Position numbers and translations under genes: made by a program. Under the pieces are notes generated by a model. It did no database searches. It saw nothing but the letters and a program-made list of their open reading frames with translations, and was not told the origin of the DNA. DNA of 64,000 nt from Ryuthela nishihirai (taxonomy: Eukaryota > Arthropoda > Arachnida > Araneae > Heptathelidae): assembly GCA_038380435.1 (NCBI GenBank), contig JAWZYU010000001.1, forward strand, positions 19,014,001 to 19,078,000. The letters run 5' to 3'. Below are positions 55,127 through 64,000 of this stretch, piece by piece (within the stretch, counting starts at the first letter, position 1; the number at the start of each line of letters is the position of its first letter).

Positions 55127-56135
55127 CTTTTCTATACTTCCTTTCCAATCATCTTTCTTCCCTATCCCTTTCTTCATTCTCCCTATCCCTTTCTTCATTC
55201 TCCCTATCCCTTTCTGCCTTCTCTCTTCTATACTACCTTTCCAATCCTCTTTCTTCCCTATCACTTTCTTCATTCTTCCTATCCCTTTCTGCGTCCTCTC
55301 TTCTATACTTCCTTTCCAATCTTCTTTCTTCCTTATCACTTTCTTCATTCTCCCTATCCCTTTCTGCCTTCTCTCTTCTATACTTTATTTCAAATCTTCT
55401 TTCTTCCCTATCTCTTTCTTCATTCTCCCTATCCCTTTCTGCCTTCTCTCTTCTATACTTCCTTTCCAATCTTCTCTCTTCCCTATCCCTTTCTTCATTC
55501 TCCCTATCCCTTTCTGCCTTCTCTCTTCTATACTTCCTTTCCAATCTTCATTCTTCCCTATCACTTTCTTCATTCTCCTATCCCTTTCTGCCTTCTCTCT
55601 TCTATACTCCCTTTCCAATATTCTTTCTTCACTATCACTTTCTTCATTCTCCCTATCTCTTTCTGCCTTCTCTCTTCTATACTCCCTTTCCAATCTCTTT
55701 CTTCATTCTCCTATCCCTTTCTGCCTTCTCTGTTCTATACTTTCTTTCCAATATCTTTCTTCCCTATCCCTTTCTTCATTCTCCCTATCCCTTTCCGCCT
55801 TCTCTCTTCTATATTTCCTTTCCAATCATCTTTCTTCATTCTCCCTATCCCTTTCTGCCTTCTCTCTTCTATACTTCCTTTCCAATCCTCTTTCTTCCCT
55901 ATCCCTTTCTTCATTCTCCCTATCCCTTTCCGCCTTCTCTCTTCTATATTTCCTTTCCAATCATCTTTCTTCATTCTCCCTATCCCTTTCTGCCTTCTCT
56001 CTTCTATACTTCCTTTCCAATCATCTTTCTTCCCTGTCCCTTTCTTCATTCTCCCTATCCCTTTCCGCCTTCTCTCTTCTATACTCCCTTTCCAATCCTC
56101 TATCTTCCCTATCTCTTCCTTCCTTCTCCTTATCT
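55127..56135. repeat. Pyrimidine-rich minisatellite, 75/60-bp units
   Basis: About 13 units starting TCTATACTTCCTTTCCAATC at 55131, 55227, 55302, 55377, 55452, 55527, 55601 and so on. Spacing is 75 bp in the left part; the right part alternates 75 and 60 (a 135-bp higher-order unit). Almost pure C/T on the plus strand. Unit lengths are mostly multiples of three, so long frames remain open on both strands (ERKYRREKAERDRENEERDR on the minus), but composition alone explains them. Confidence 0.95.
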
Positions 56136-56138
56136 GCT

Positions 56139-56263
56139 CGAACCTAGGAACTACAGATTACGAGTAGATATTATTTAGTTCGAATAGCTAGTTCGAGAAG
56201 ATACTTTATATCTAATAATATAATGATTACGAGCCTGAAGCGCTACCAACTGAGCCCTCCCCC
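56139..56263 (-). mobile_element. SINE1 head fragment, split
   Basis: CTCGAACCTAGGAACTACAG to GATTACGAG, a 58-bp AT-rich insert, then GATTACGAGCCTG again to GAGCCCTCCCC. Only the tRNA-like head is present. Confidence 0.8.
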
Positions 56264-56266
56264 CAA

Positions 56267-56425
56267 GTACAGTTCGATAATATTGGCCATGTTATAGTTG
56301 AACAGGAGAATAAAGTAAGAAGAAGATGTCGACAGTGCAAAAGCAATGCAATATATATGTGTAAAAAGTGTCGAGTTCATCTTCATGCAGACTGCTTCAG
56401 ACAACTCCAAATGTTTCAACTTTAA
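56267..56425 (+). pseudogene. piggyBac C-terminal cysteine-rich domain
   Basis: The frame from VQFDNIGHVIVEQENKVRRR to the TAA at 56423 contains RCRQCKSNAIYMCKKC and HLHADCF, the Cys/His zinc-binding domain that ends piggyBac transposases and binds the terminal repeats. It lies in the expected place just before the right terminus, cut off from the N-terminus by the repeat array. Confidence 0.92.
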
Positions 56426-56896
56426 GTATTCATGTTCTGATAAATCCCAAAGTTGCGTATACGCAACAATTTCCTGTGGCTTCTGTGGTCACAAATTACT
56501 TTTTTTTTCTCACAACTGCCTATTTACAAGTATTTTTGGTCTATAATAAAAGTACTACCTTTAAAATATTATAATTTCTACCTTTGGGAATTAATGGGTT
56601 AACTGAACCCACGCTCAGTTTCATCCATTTAATTCATAACACTATTTTTTCACAACTTTAAACAAATATATGTTGAAATTCATTTATGATATACTGTATA
56701 GATGCCTTAATAATTCTTTATATTTTATTACTGCGAGGCATCTGACAATGATCTCTCATAAAAAAGACTTAAAAACAAACATTTATCGTTGACTTCCTTT
56801 CACCAATGGAACTAGGCTTGATGTTGAACGAAATAAAAACAACCTTTATACTCTGAATCATATAACACAATACAACACGTCCTTCTTTTTACTACT

Positions 56897-57279
56897 GGGG
56901 GCGGGGGTAGCTCAGTCGGTAGCGCGCCAGACTCGTAATCTGTAGTTCCCAGGTTCGAGTCCCAGCTGGGTCAGCGTTGAGATTTATCTCCGCAAAATTC
57001 CCCGCCTTCCCACGGTCAGTAGGGGACACCGATGGGTTTGCAAAGGCCGCCGTCCGTCGGATGGGACGTTAAGCCTTGGCCCGTGTGTGGGAGAGCCATA
57101 TCCTGTGCACGTTAAAGAACACGCTGGATGGCCTTGACGGGAGGCCACCATCTGTCTCTCAACAGCTGTTCCAGTGGGTCCCCTCCCGAAACCTTCTCTG
57201 AGCCTTCGGGGTTCTTGTGACCTGGTCATTTAGCCCATGGTGTGCAAAAAAGTGCCGCTTAGAGGTAAAACAGCCCAAC
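56897..57279 (+). mobile_element. SINE1 first unit of a 1.5-mer
   Basis: Full length, A and B boxes intact. The tail CAGCCCAAC runs straight into a second partial unit. Confidence 0.94.
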
Positions 57280-57438
57280 GTTAAAGAACACGCTGGATGG
57301 CTTTGACGGGACGCTACCAATAGCTGTTATATTGGGTCCCCTCCCACAACATTCTCTGAGCCTTCGGGGTCAATGTGACCTGGCCATTTAGCCCATGGTG
57401 TGCACAAAAAGTGCCGCTCAAAGGTAAAACAACCCAAC
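57280..57438 (+). mobile_element. SINE1 second unit (3' half) of a 1.5-mer
   Basis: Starts GTTAAAGAACACGCTGG, the same joint as at 38189, but with its own private changes (GGACGCTACCAATAGCTG). Confidence 0.94.
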
Positions 57439-58002
57439 AACCTTAGATATGGTTGAAATGAAAAGTTCTAGAGCGTTTCTTGACCTATCAAAAGTGGAAT
57501 ATTTTGTTTAAATATCTATGAGTATGGCTTTGTCCGAATGAATTTAAACCATCCGTTGCTTCGTAATGCAGTCAGGTAATAACGATTTTAATAATAATGG
57601 CTTTATGGCAAACTTTACAGGATTGTCATACTTAAAATACCCTGCTATGCCTTATGGCAAGGCCAGGTCTTTTCAAGCCTGCTATGTGTCTTATGGCAAG
57701 GCCATAAGACACATAGCAGTATTGAAAAGCATGCTGTCTGTCGGATGGAGGTGTAGTAGTGGAACTAGTAGTAGTAATGGAGCTGTCCTAAACCAGAGCT
57801 ATGTAATGGGTAACCAGAGCTACTACAGGGCTTGGACAATATACTTAAAAACAAGAACAATGTATCAAGTCGGTCAAAAGAAACAGGAACCTAATTCAGC
57901 ATTATTATATTATTCCTTACGTTAATAAACTGCCGTTATTTTTATATTATATATCTGTTGTAATTTTTATGACTATATACTCAGCAACAAATTAGTTATA
58001 TC
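57439..58002. other. No gene; strong hairpin
   Basis: The open frame 57566-57925 spans the hairpin at 57669-57729 and has no domain. Confidence 0.5.
57669..57729. repeat. Hairpin, 29-bp arms, 3-nt loop
   Basis: Arms 57669-57697 and 57701-57729 with three mismatches, centred on CTTATGGCaagGCCATAAG. A further CTTATGGCAAGGCCA lies just upstream, which may be the template. Confidence 0.92.
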
Positions 58003-58307
58003 TGCAGTGATAGCCAGTCTTGTAATCTACAGTTCGCAGGTTCGAGTTCTGCCTGCGGCAGAGTTAAGATTTATATCCCCAAAACATCCCCTCCCTGCCC
58101 TCAGACAGGGAAGCCGATGGGCTTGAAAAGGCTTCCATTCATCGGATGGGAGGTAAGCGGCGTGGTATCGTGTGTGGGAGTGCCACACTCTCTTCACGAT
58201 AAAGAACATGATGGATGGGTTTCAGGGGAGGCTACCATCTACCTCCCACAGCTGCCAGTGTGCCCCCTCTCTCAGCAATCTCCGAGCCTTTGAAGAAAGA
58301 AAAATAT
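58003..58307 (+). mobile_element. SINE3, longer copy
   Basis: Has a tRNA-like head remnant with B box GGTTCGAGTTC (58039-58049); the A box is not recognisable. Body as at 49026. Lacks the SINE1-type tail and joins an inverted SINE1 instead. Confidence 0.9.
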
Positions 58308-58694
58308 GGGTTGGGTTGTTTTACCTCTGAGCGGCACGTTTTTGCACACCATGGGCTAAATGGCCAGGTCACATGGACCCCGAAGGCTCAGAGAAGATTG
58401 GGGGAGGGGACCCACTGGAACAGCTGTTGGGAGACAGATGGTAGTCTCCCGTCAAGGCCATCCATCGTGTTCTTTAACGTGCACAGGCTATGGCTCTCAC
58501 GCACACGGGGCCACGGCTTAACGTCACATCCTTCGGACGGCGGCATTTCCTAGCCCATCGGTGTCCCCTACTGACCGTGGGCAGGACGGGGAATTTTGCG
58601 GAGATAAATCTCAACGCTGACCCAGCTGGGACTCGAACCTGGGAACTACAGATTACGAGCCTGGTGCGCTACCGATTGAGCCATCCCCGCCCCC
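58308..58694 (-). mobile_element. SINE1, partner of SINE3
   Basis: Full-length inverted SINE1 beginning at the same AAATATGGGTT joint as at 49256. Confidence 0.94.
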
Positions 58695-59489
58695 AGTGGC
58701 CTGAAGTTTATTCCAGTCAATATCAGGAGGCAACAATAGTTGCTGAGATGATATTAAATAACTTGATTAGTAGGTATGGAGTACCTTTGTAACTCCACTC
58801 AAACTGAGGATGGAATTTTGAATCTAGTATGTTTAAAGACATCTGTTAACTCTTAGGCATTCAGACAAAAGAACAACTCCCCTTCACTCTCAGTCGGATG
58901 GTATGGTTGAGAGATTTAATAGGACAATTGCACAACATCGTCGACGACCATCAACATGACAGGGATCGCCATATATCATTCCTTTGGTTGGCATACAGAA
59001 CGGCAGTGCACAAGCCAACTGGACAGACACCTTCTATGATGCTCTTTGGGAGGGAGTTACGTCTTCCATGTGACCTATTACATGGTCGACCTGAAGCAAA
59101 GCCTATATCCACCGCACAATACGTACAAGAATTACAACAATGACTAGAAGAAATTCACCAATCCATCAGACATAACATCAATTTGGCAAGCGAGAAAACG
59201 TAAACTAGATACGGCGGTAAAACAAATAGAACTGTTTTCAAACAAGGAGATCTAGTCTGGCTGAATACTCCACACAGAAAGAAAAAACTTTCTCCAAAAC
59301 TTCAGAAACGTAGGAAGGTCCATATAGGGTAGTTAACAGGATTAACGATTTGGTGTATCGCATTTTTCGACGTCCATCTACAAAATGCAAGTGGTTCACG
59401 TGGATCGTTTAGATCCGTCTCATAGAAGACCTGAAGAAGCTTCGGAATCCAGAATTGTTCGGGATGAACAAGACCTCAGGAGAGAGCAG
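58695..59489 (+). pseudogene. Ty3/gypsy integrase remnant
   Basis: The 3' end of a gypsy pol gene. Pieces in order: WPEVYSSQYQEA, ISRYGVPL, a decayed HSDQG block (Asp to Asn, Gln to stop), NFESSMFKDIC, SDGMVERF in another frame, LAYRTAVHKPTGQTPSMMLF, GRELRLPCDLLHGRPEAKP, YVQELQQ, FKQGDLVWLNTPHRKKK. Integrase inserts the double-stranded cDNA of the element. Several stops and frameshifts; gag, protease and RT are absent. The layout resembles the mdg1/412-type branch, which is an inference. Confidence 0.88.
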
Positions 59490-60000
59490 TGTTACGACAG
59501 ATAAATGTGCTAAAATGAACCGTGATGTGATGTGTCGTTTTGATGCTCGCGTGAACTACAGCGTGATAATTACGTCACCATCGACTTCGAACGAAGAACC
59601 TAATTGAAAGAAGGGAGAAAGAATTGTATGAATAGGAGATGGAGTGTGAAAAGAAACGACTAACTACGTTTCCTTAAACGTTTAAATAAGTTATTAGTAT
59701 TGATTCTACTAGTGGACTGACAAGAAAAATAAGGATGTTTAGGACACCTAAAATATGACTAAGGAGATTTTATATTAGTCGAACATACAGAGCTGATTTC
59801 AGGTGTTCTGTAGGAAGAATTCATCATTTGTTGTATAGTTACATTTAGTTGGTTTACAAGAATTGGTAAGGTTATTCTCGATAGATTGCAGATTTATTTA
59901 CAAACATGATTGTACTGCTCATCGACTGATATCCATTATAACTGATCCAATTATCTTATCCTGACTCTCACCCCTCTTCGAATTTCATCTCACGTAATAA
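59490..60000 (+). mobile_element. Gypsy 3' LTR (probable)
   Basis: Begins TGTTACGACAGATAA right after the pol frame. Shares scattered blocks with 53161-53702 and 63475-63862. The 3' boundary is uncertain; a poly-C run lies at 60019-60030. Confidence 0.6.
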
Positions 60001-60179
60001 TACGTTAGTTATGGTTGAACCCCCCCCCCCCTCCGCTGTTTATGTTTGTCATTTCTTTTGTAAGGTTGTACATTTTGCTTGTTGCAGTCAGCTTGGAAAG
60101 TGACTCTTGCGTTACCTATAGTTAATTATAAATAGTGGCGAGTGGTTAGCATAATTAGTTGTAGATCAGATTAGAACCC

Positions 60180-60415
60180 ATCATGAAAGAACCTAGGTTA
60201 GAGACAAGCATTAAAGGAACTAGGTTCGGATCTCATTCAAAGGACCAAGGTCTCATTCAAAGGACCAAGTCAAGTATCAAAGGAATCAATCTACGGTCCC
60301 GAATCAAAGGACTCAATTTGGAGCCCATTACTAAGGACCCAGATTAGAGCCCCAGATCAAAGCACCGATATTCAAGCCCCAGATCAAAGCACCGATATTC
60401 AAGCCCCAGATAAAG
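60180..60415 (+). repeat. Tandem array of tRNA T-arm-like modules
   Basis: About nine 20-27-bp units of the pattern ATCAAAGGACC..GAGCCCC, each resembling the segment ATCTAAGGGACCTGGGTTCG plus AGCCCC of the SINE2 head; the last two full units (CCCCAGATCAAAGCACCGAT..) are identical. The array leads into a SINE2 remnant. Confidence 0.7.
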
Positions 60416-60545
60416 CATGGATGTTTCTCTTTCTGGTATCGTTTCTGCTGAGGTTTCGCCTTTCTCACAGATATCTATGGAATATTGCCGAGACAGGCTC
60501 CTGTCAGGCCTCTGTAGCAAGCAACTGCTTGAGGGGTAACTTATC
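60416..60545 (+). mobile_element. SINE2 body, diverged
   Basis: GCATGGATGTTTC, TTTCTGCTGAGG, the GACAGGctCCTGTC hairpin and AAGCAACTGCTTGAGGGG are recognisable. Confidence 0.85.
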
Positions 60546-61253
60546 TATTTTATAACACAAAAAGTATATTAGTATGATGAAGAAACTGAGAAAAAAATAC
60601 TAATTACAAATGTTTAGCATTTTAGTGTTATGAAATATCGCATCCTCTTATATATAGGGCAAATCAATAGTATTCCAAGTTCTCTTTCCTTCAAAGGTAT
60701 TTATGAATTCATAAATGAATCTCTAATTTTCGCTTCTATTTCAATTTCTGCTTGCGCAGAAACGTCTCTTGATTGTGGGACGTTGGAAAATACGCATTTC
60801 ATTAAACGAAATAATTACTGCTTTTTATTTCTTTATCTAAATTTTATGCAGGTAGTTTTAGTAATATATCAAAAACCACCAATCTTAATAACAGTAGCAA
60901 TAAGAATGGATAATTTTATTTTATCGTTTATTATTATGATATGTTTTTGCACAAAAAGTAATGTCTGATCATGAACAGTTGAGGGAAATTATAGTTCAAT
61001 GTCATGTGATAGAATATATAGGATACAACATATATATATATAATTATTATATATTTCATATATATATATATGTTTATTGCGTTCAGAACAATTGCAATTC
61101 AAGGTGGAATAGATTTATACAAGCCATGCACATACGGTAATGGAATGTGGGACCATTCTTCCTGTTAAATATGGTCCAATTGTGCCAGTGATGCTGGAGA
61201 TGAAAAGTGTGATCTCACCTTGCGTTCCAGATATTGCCACAAATCTTCAATTT
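60546..61253. other. AT-rich, nothing recognised
   Basis: An AT microsatellite hairpin lies at about 61029-61073. The 112-codon frame 60630-60968 has no domain. Confidence 0.5.
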
Positions 61254-61636
61254 TGGGTTGTTTTACCTCTGAGCGGCACTTTTTTTGCACACCATGGGCT
61301 TAAATGGTCAGGTCACACGGACCCCGAAGGCTCAGAAAAGGTTGGTGGAGGGACCCACTGGAACAACTGTTGGGAGACAGATGGTAGCCTCCCGTCAAGG
61401 CCATCCAGCGTGTTCTTTAACGTGCACAGGGTATGGCTCTCCCGCACACGGGGCCACGGCTTAACGTCCCATCCGACGGACGGCTGCCTTTCCAAGCCCA
61501 TCGGTGTCCCCTACTGACCGTGGGCAGGGCGGGGAATTTTGCGGAGATAAATCTCAACGCTGACCCAGCTGGGACTCGAACCTGGAAACTACAGGTTACG
61601 AGCCTGGCGCGCTACCGACTGAGCCACCCCCGCCCC
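61254..61636 (-). mobile_element. SINE1 joined to a LINE-F fragment
   Basis: Full length. Immediately followed by TAACTGATCTCGTGACGAA, exactly as the copy at 62702, so the two loci share one ancestral insertion. Confidence 0.94.
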
Positions 61637-61745
61637 TAACTGATCTCGTGACGAAGTTTATCAATGAAAGCATATCTACAGGAAACATCCCTAATAAACC
61701 CAAAATTGCTATCTTAAGGCCAATTTTCAAAACTTTTATTTTTAA
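61637..61745 (+). pseudogene. LINE-F fragment
   Basis: About 100 bp of RT-coding LINE-F (FINESISTGNIPNKPKIAI) matching 63090-63190. Truncated on both sides. Confidence 0.85.
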
Positions 61746-61935
61746 AAATTAAATTTGGAAATATTCCTTTTTATTTTTTAAAACTTTTTGCTACTGACAT
61801 TAAGCTTAAGGATTATACATTGTACAAGTATAAAGAAAGAATTAAAGAAAATAGGACTCATTATATTAAATGTTATCGATAATATCAAGTTGAAATTGGG
61901 GGTGCTGCAGTTCCACAGTGCCTATACGCGAGCCG

Positions 61936-63474
61936 ACACTGATCTTAGATCATAAATACATAGGCAAAAGAAATAAGCCTAACAAACTGGCTGGACAGAA
62001 GCACTGGAAATGAAACCCCAAATTCAGAATCAATAGGCGTAAATTCAGAACCAATAGACGTACTTTATCAAGCATTCATAAAAAATATACCGTGATTGTT
62101 AAAAGTAACAAATTTAATAAACTTTCGGGTGCATCAAAAATTAAACAACGCAATTGCTGCAAAGACAGGATAAATCAGGAAATACTAAACTTAATAAGAA
62201 AAAGAGAATCGGCTTCGATTGACTACAAAAACACCAATTGAAACAGGAATCTTAAACTACTATACACAAACTTAAGAAACACAGACACGTACCTTATTAG
62301 GCAGAAAAAAATATATTACTTCAAACAATTTGAGTCCTGTAAAAAAAATCGAAAGCAAAATTGGGAACTCATCAACCAAATTATCAACAATAAACCTAAA
62401 ACTGCCATTGCCGATTTTATCATGAAGAATGTGCCACAAGGTACGTCTGAAACTCAAGCAGCAGAGAAATTTAACAACAACAGCACACATTATTGCCCAT
62501 CTTAGAGAGATAACCGTATACAGAATCTCTCTACAGTTCCTAAACATATCCAACCTTCTATTCCCTCAATTTTTATTCCTCCCATCTCAAAACAAGAAAC
62601 TTTCAAAATTCTAAGTGATTTAAATGAAAGAAAATCTTGTGAATACAATCAGGTACATGTAAAACACATTAAAGCATGCAAAATCTCCTTAACTGATCTC
62701 GGGGGGTTGTGTTGTTTTACCTCTGAGTGGCACTTTTTTGCACACCATGGGCTAAATGGCCAGGTCACATGGACCCCGAAGGCTCAGAGAAGGTTGGGGG
62801 AGGGGACCCACTGGAACAGCTGTTGAGAGACAGATGGTAGCCTCTCGTCAAGGCCATCCAGCGTGTTCTTTAACGTGCACAGTGTATAGCTCTCCCGCAC
62901 ACGAGGTCACGGCTTAACGTCCCATCCGACGGACGGCTGCCTTTCCAAGCCCATCGGTGTCCCCTACTGACCGTGGGCAGGGCGGGGAATTTTGCTGAGA
63001 TAAATCTCAACGCTGACCCAGCTGGGACTCGAATCTGGGAATTACAGATTACGAGTCTGGCGCGCTACCGACTGAGCCACCCCCGCCCCTAACTGATCTC
63101 GTGACGAACTTTATCAATGAAAGCATATCTAGGGGAAACATCCCTAATAAATCCAAAATTGCTATTTTAAGGCCAATTTTCAAAATTGGAACCAAATTCG
63201 ATTGCACTAACTATAGTCCCATTTCCATTTCACCCGTTCTTCACAAAATACTTGAAAGATATGTAGCTAGTGTTGTAGCCAATTTCTTGAAAAAACATAA
63301 CATATTAGTGAAAAGCAATATGGTTTCCACAAAAATACTCTTACACTTTTAACGGAGTTTTCTAACGTCATTAACGGAACTTCAAAGAACGGAAAAAAAG
63401 CAGTTGCTATCTTTCTGGACTTTTGTAAAGCATTTCATTCATTAGTTCACGATATTGTACATGAAATGAATTTA
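61936..63474 (+). pseudogene. LINE-F (CR1/Jockey-like), copy 2
   Basis: Nearly identical to copy 1 (51.1-53.16 kb): one 280-bp stretch translates identically on the minus strand in both. It lacks copy 1's SINE1 and piggyBac MITE but has its own SINE1 (62702-63089). RT residues SPISISPVLHKILERYV and AIFLDFCKAFHS are visible; the frame is broken. It ends at the same LTR-like joint. Confidence 0.88.
62702..63089 (-). mobile_element. SINE1 in LINE-F copy 2
   Basis: Full length, 12-bp duplication TAACTGATCTCG (62690-62701, 63090-63101). Confidence 0.97.
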
Positions 63475-63862
63475 CGATAAACTCGTCATGAATGCTCGCA
63501 TATACTTCAGCGTGAGAGCTACGTCACCAACGACATCGAACGAACTTGACTGAATGAATAAGATAAAAAAAAACTGTTGTTATGAAACACAGTTGAAATG
63601 CAAAAGGAAATGGAGTCAGTCTAATCTAGTTACGTGACAAAATAATCTATGGAAGAAGTATTTTATGTGGAGAGTTCGCGGAAGGTTAAAAGAGTCATTT
63701 AGTGTAGAATTTTGTTAGTCAAACTAGTAAGAAAACGTAAAGGATTGTTTAGGCTGAGGTGAAAGTTGTACAAGAGACATGACAATAAAAATGAATAGGT
63801 AATAGGTTAGTCAAGTAGATCGAGCTGATCTTTTCTGTCAGAAAAGTTCATCATTTGGTATA
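63475..63862 (+). mobile_element. LTR-like sequence fused to LINE-F copy 2
   Basis: Near-identical to 53161-53550, interrupted by a MITE at 63865. Confidence 0.7.
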
Positions 63863-63864
63863 TA

Positions 63865-64000
63865 CACCTATCCCTCGATTTACACTGAAGATAGGTTCCG
63901 CACAAAACCGTGTAAATCGAAATCTTGGATTTTGTTATGTAAAACCGTGTAAAATGAAAAAAAAAACTAAATGTGCATAATTCAGTTTTGATTTCGATTA
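63865..64000. mobile_element. pogo/Tigger-like MITE, left end only
   Basis: CACCTATCCCTCGATTTACA terminus after TA, then TTCCGCACAAAACCGTGT; runs off the window. Same family as 1495-1686. Confidence 0.8.

Larger units (their letters stand above)
53707..56598 (+). mobile_element. piggyBac element with core replaced
   Basis: Flanked by TTAA (53703-53706, 56599-56602); termini CCCATTAATCCCCAACG and its partner GGGAATTAATGGG. It encodes the transposase N-terminus (54382-55113) and the C-terminal cysteine-rich domain (56267-56425). The DDD catalytic core is gone, replaced by a pyrimidine-rich minisatellite and a SINE1 head fragment. piggyBac transposases cut and paste at TTAA; this copy cannot make one, but could be mobilised by a related enzyme because both ends are intact. 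Confidence 0.93.

Noticed and set aside
55103..56049. Minus-strand RE-rich coiled-coil proteins (ERKYRREKAERDREN repeats)
   Set aside because: Antisense of the same minisatellite. No start context or splice sites, and it lies inside a transposon.
55127..56135. CRISPR array
   Set aside because: Direct repeats have no unique spacers, and the genome is eukaryotic.
54776..56167. 463-codon open frame as a large membrane or repeat protein
   Set aside because: Only its first 110 or so codons are piggyBac transposase. The rest is a pyrimidine minisatellite with unit lengths divisible by three; the hydrophobic translation is a composition effect.
57566..57925. 119-codon frame as a gene
   Set aside because: It runs through a fresh hairpin whose second arm is an inverted copy of the first; no domain, no conservation evidence.
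61433..61639. Many 60-130-codon frames containing GPRLNVPSDGRRPFQAHRCP or AGNFAEINLNADPAGTRTWE
   Set aside because: They recur in nearly every SINE1 copy in both strands and all frames, start at chance ATGs, and follow the repeat rather than gene structure. They are SINE body translated by chance.

Overview
This 64 kb window is animal nuclear DNA made almost entirely of transposable elements. It is most likely from an arthropod; a chelicerate such as a spider is possible, but I cannot prove it from sequence alone. An AT-rich background is studded with short GC-rich, CpG-containing tRNA-derived SINEs. Other eukaryotic elements present are Tc1-like, hAT-like, pogo-like and piggyBac DNA transposons, four LINE types and a Ty3/gypsy remnant. 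There are no operons, rRNA genes, CRISPR arrays or free-standing tRNA genes. No intact host gene was recognised. One minus-strand reading frame near 33.8-34.5 kb looks like a decayed host exon.

Repeat families used below (names are local to this annotation). SINE1: about 383 bp, about 40 whole or partial copies, tRNA-like head with A and B boxes, ends in AAAACAACCCAACCC without poly(A). SINE2: about 200 bp, Ser/Leu-like tRNA head, tail with two palindromes, T-rich end. SINE3: a diverged SINE1 relative, seen only joined to an inverted SINE1. LINE-A: RTE/RTE-X-like with endonuclease and reverse transcriptase, best copy at 38.5-41.2 kb. LINE-T: Tx1/L1-like with a C-terminal zinc knuckle, at 23 kb and 47-50 kb. 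LINE-F: CR1/Jockey-like, at 51-53 and 61-63.5 kb. Tc1 copies A-D all carry stops.

Layout. 0-10 kb: pogo-like MITE, two Tc1 elements with nested SINEs, Jockey-type LINE tail, hAT MITE, hairpin-rich MITE. 10-20 kb: LINE-A pieces, piggyBac MITE, a nearly full LINE-A inserted in a hAT MITE, Tc1-C and Tc1-D. 20-28 kb: quiet AT-rich DNA, LINE-T 3' end, a CpG-rich block, SINEs. 28-31 kb: an inverted LINE-A insertion. 31-38 kb: SINEs around the decayed exon. 38-50 kb: LINE-A, a cluster of nested SINE1 copies, LINE-T. 51-64 kb: two nearly identical LINE-F/LTR composites with different later insertions, flanking a piggyBac whose catalytic core has been replaced by a minisatellite, and a gypsy integrase remnant.

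The elements interact mainly by nesting. Target-site duplications, empty sites in the paired copies and truncated inserts with intact duplications show that SINE1 moved by target-primed reverse transcription, inserting into Tc1, LINE-T, LINE-F and unique DNA. The best candidates for something undescribed are structural: recurring SINE 1.5-mers with the same junction, a SINE3/inverted-SINE1 composite at two loci, a tandem array of tRNA T-arm modules, and the gutted piggyBac.
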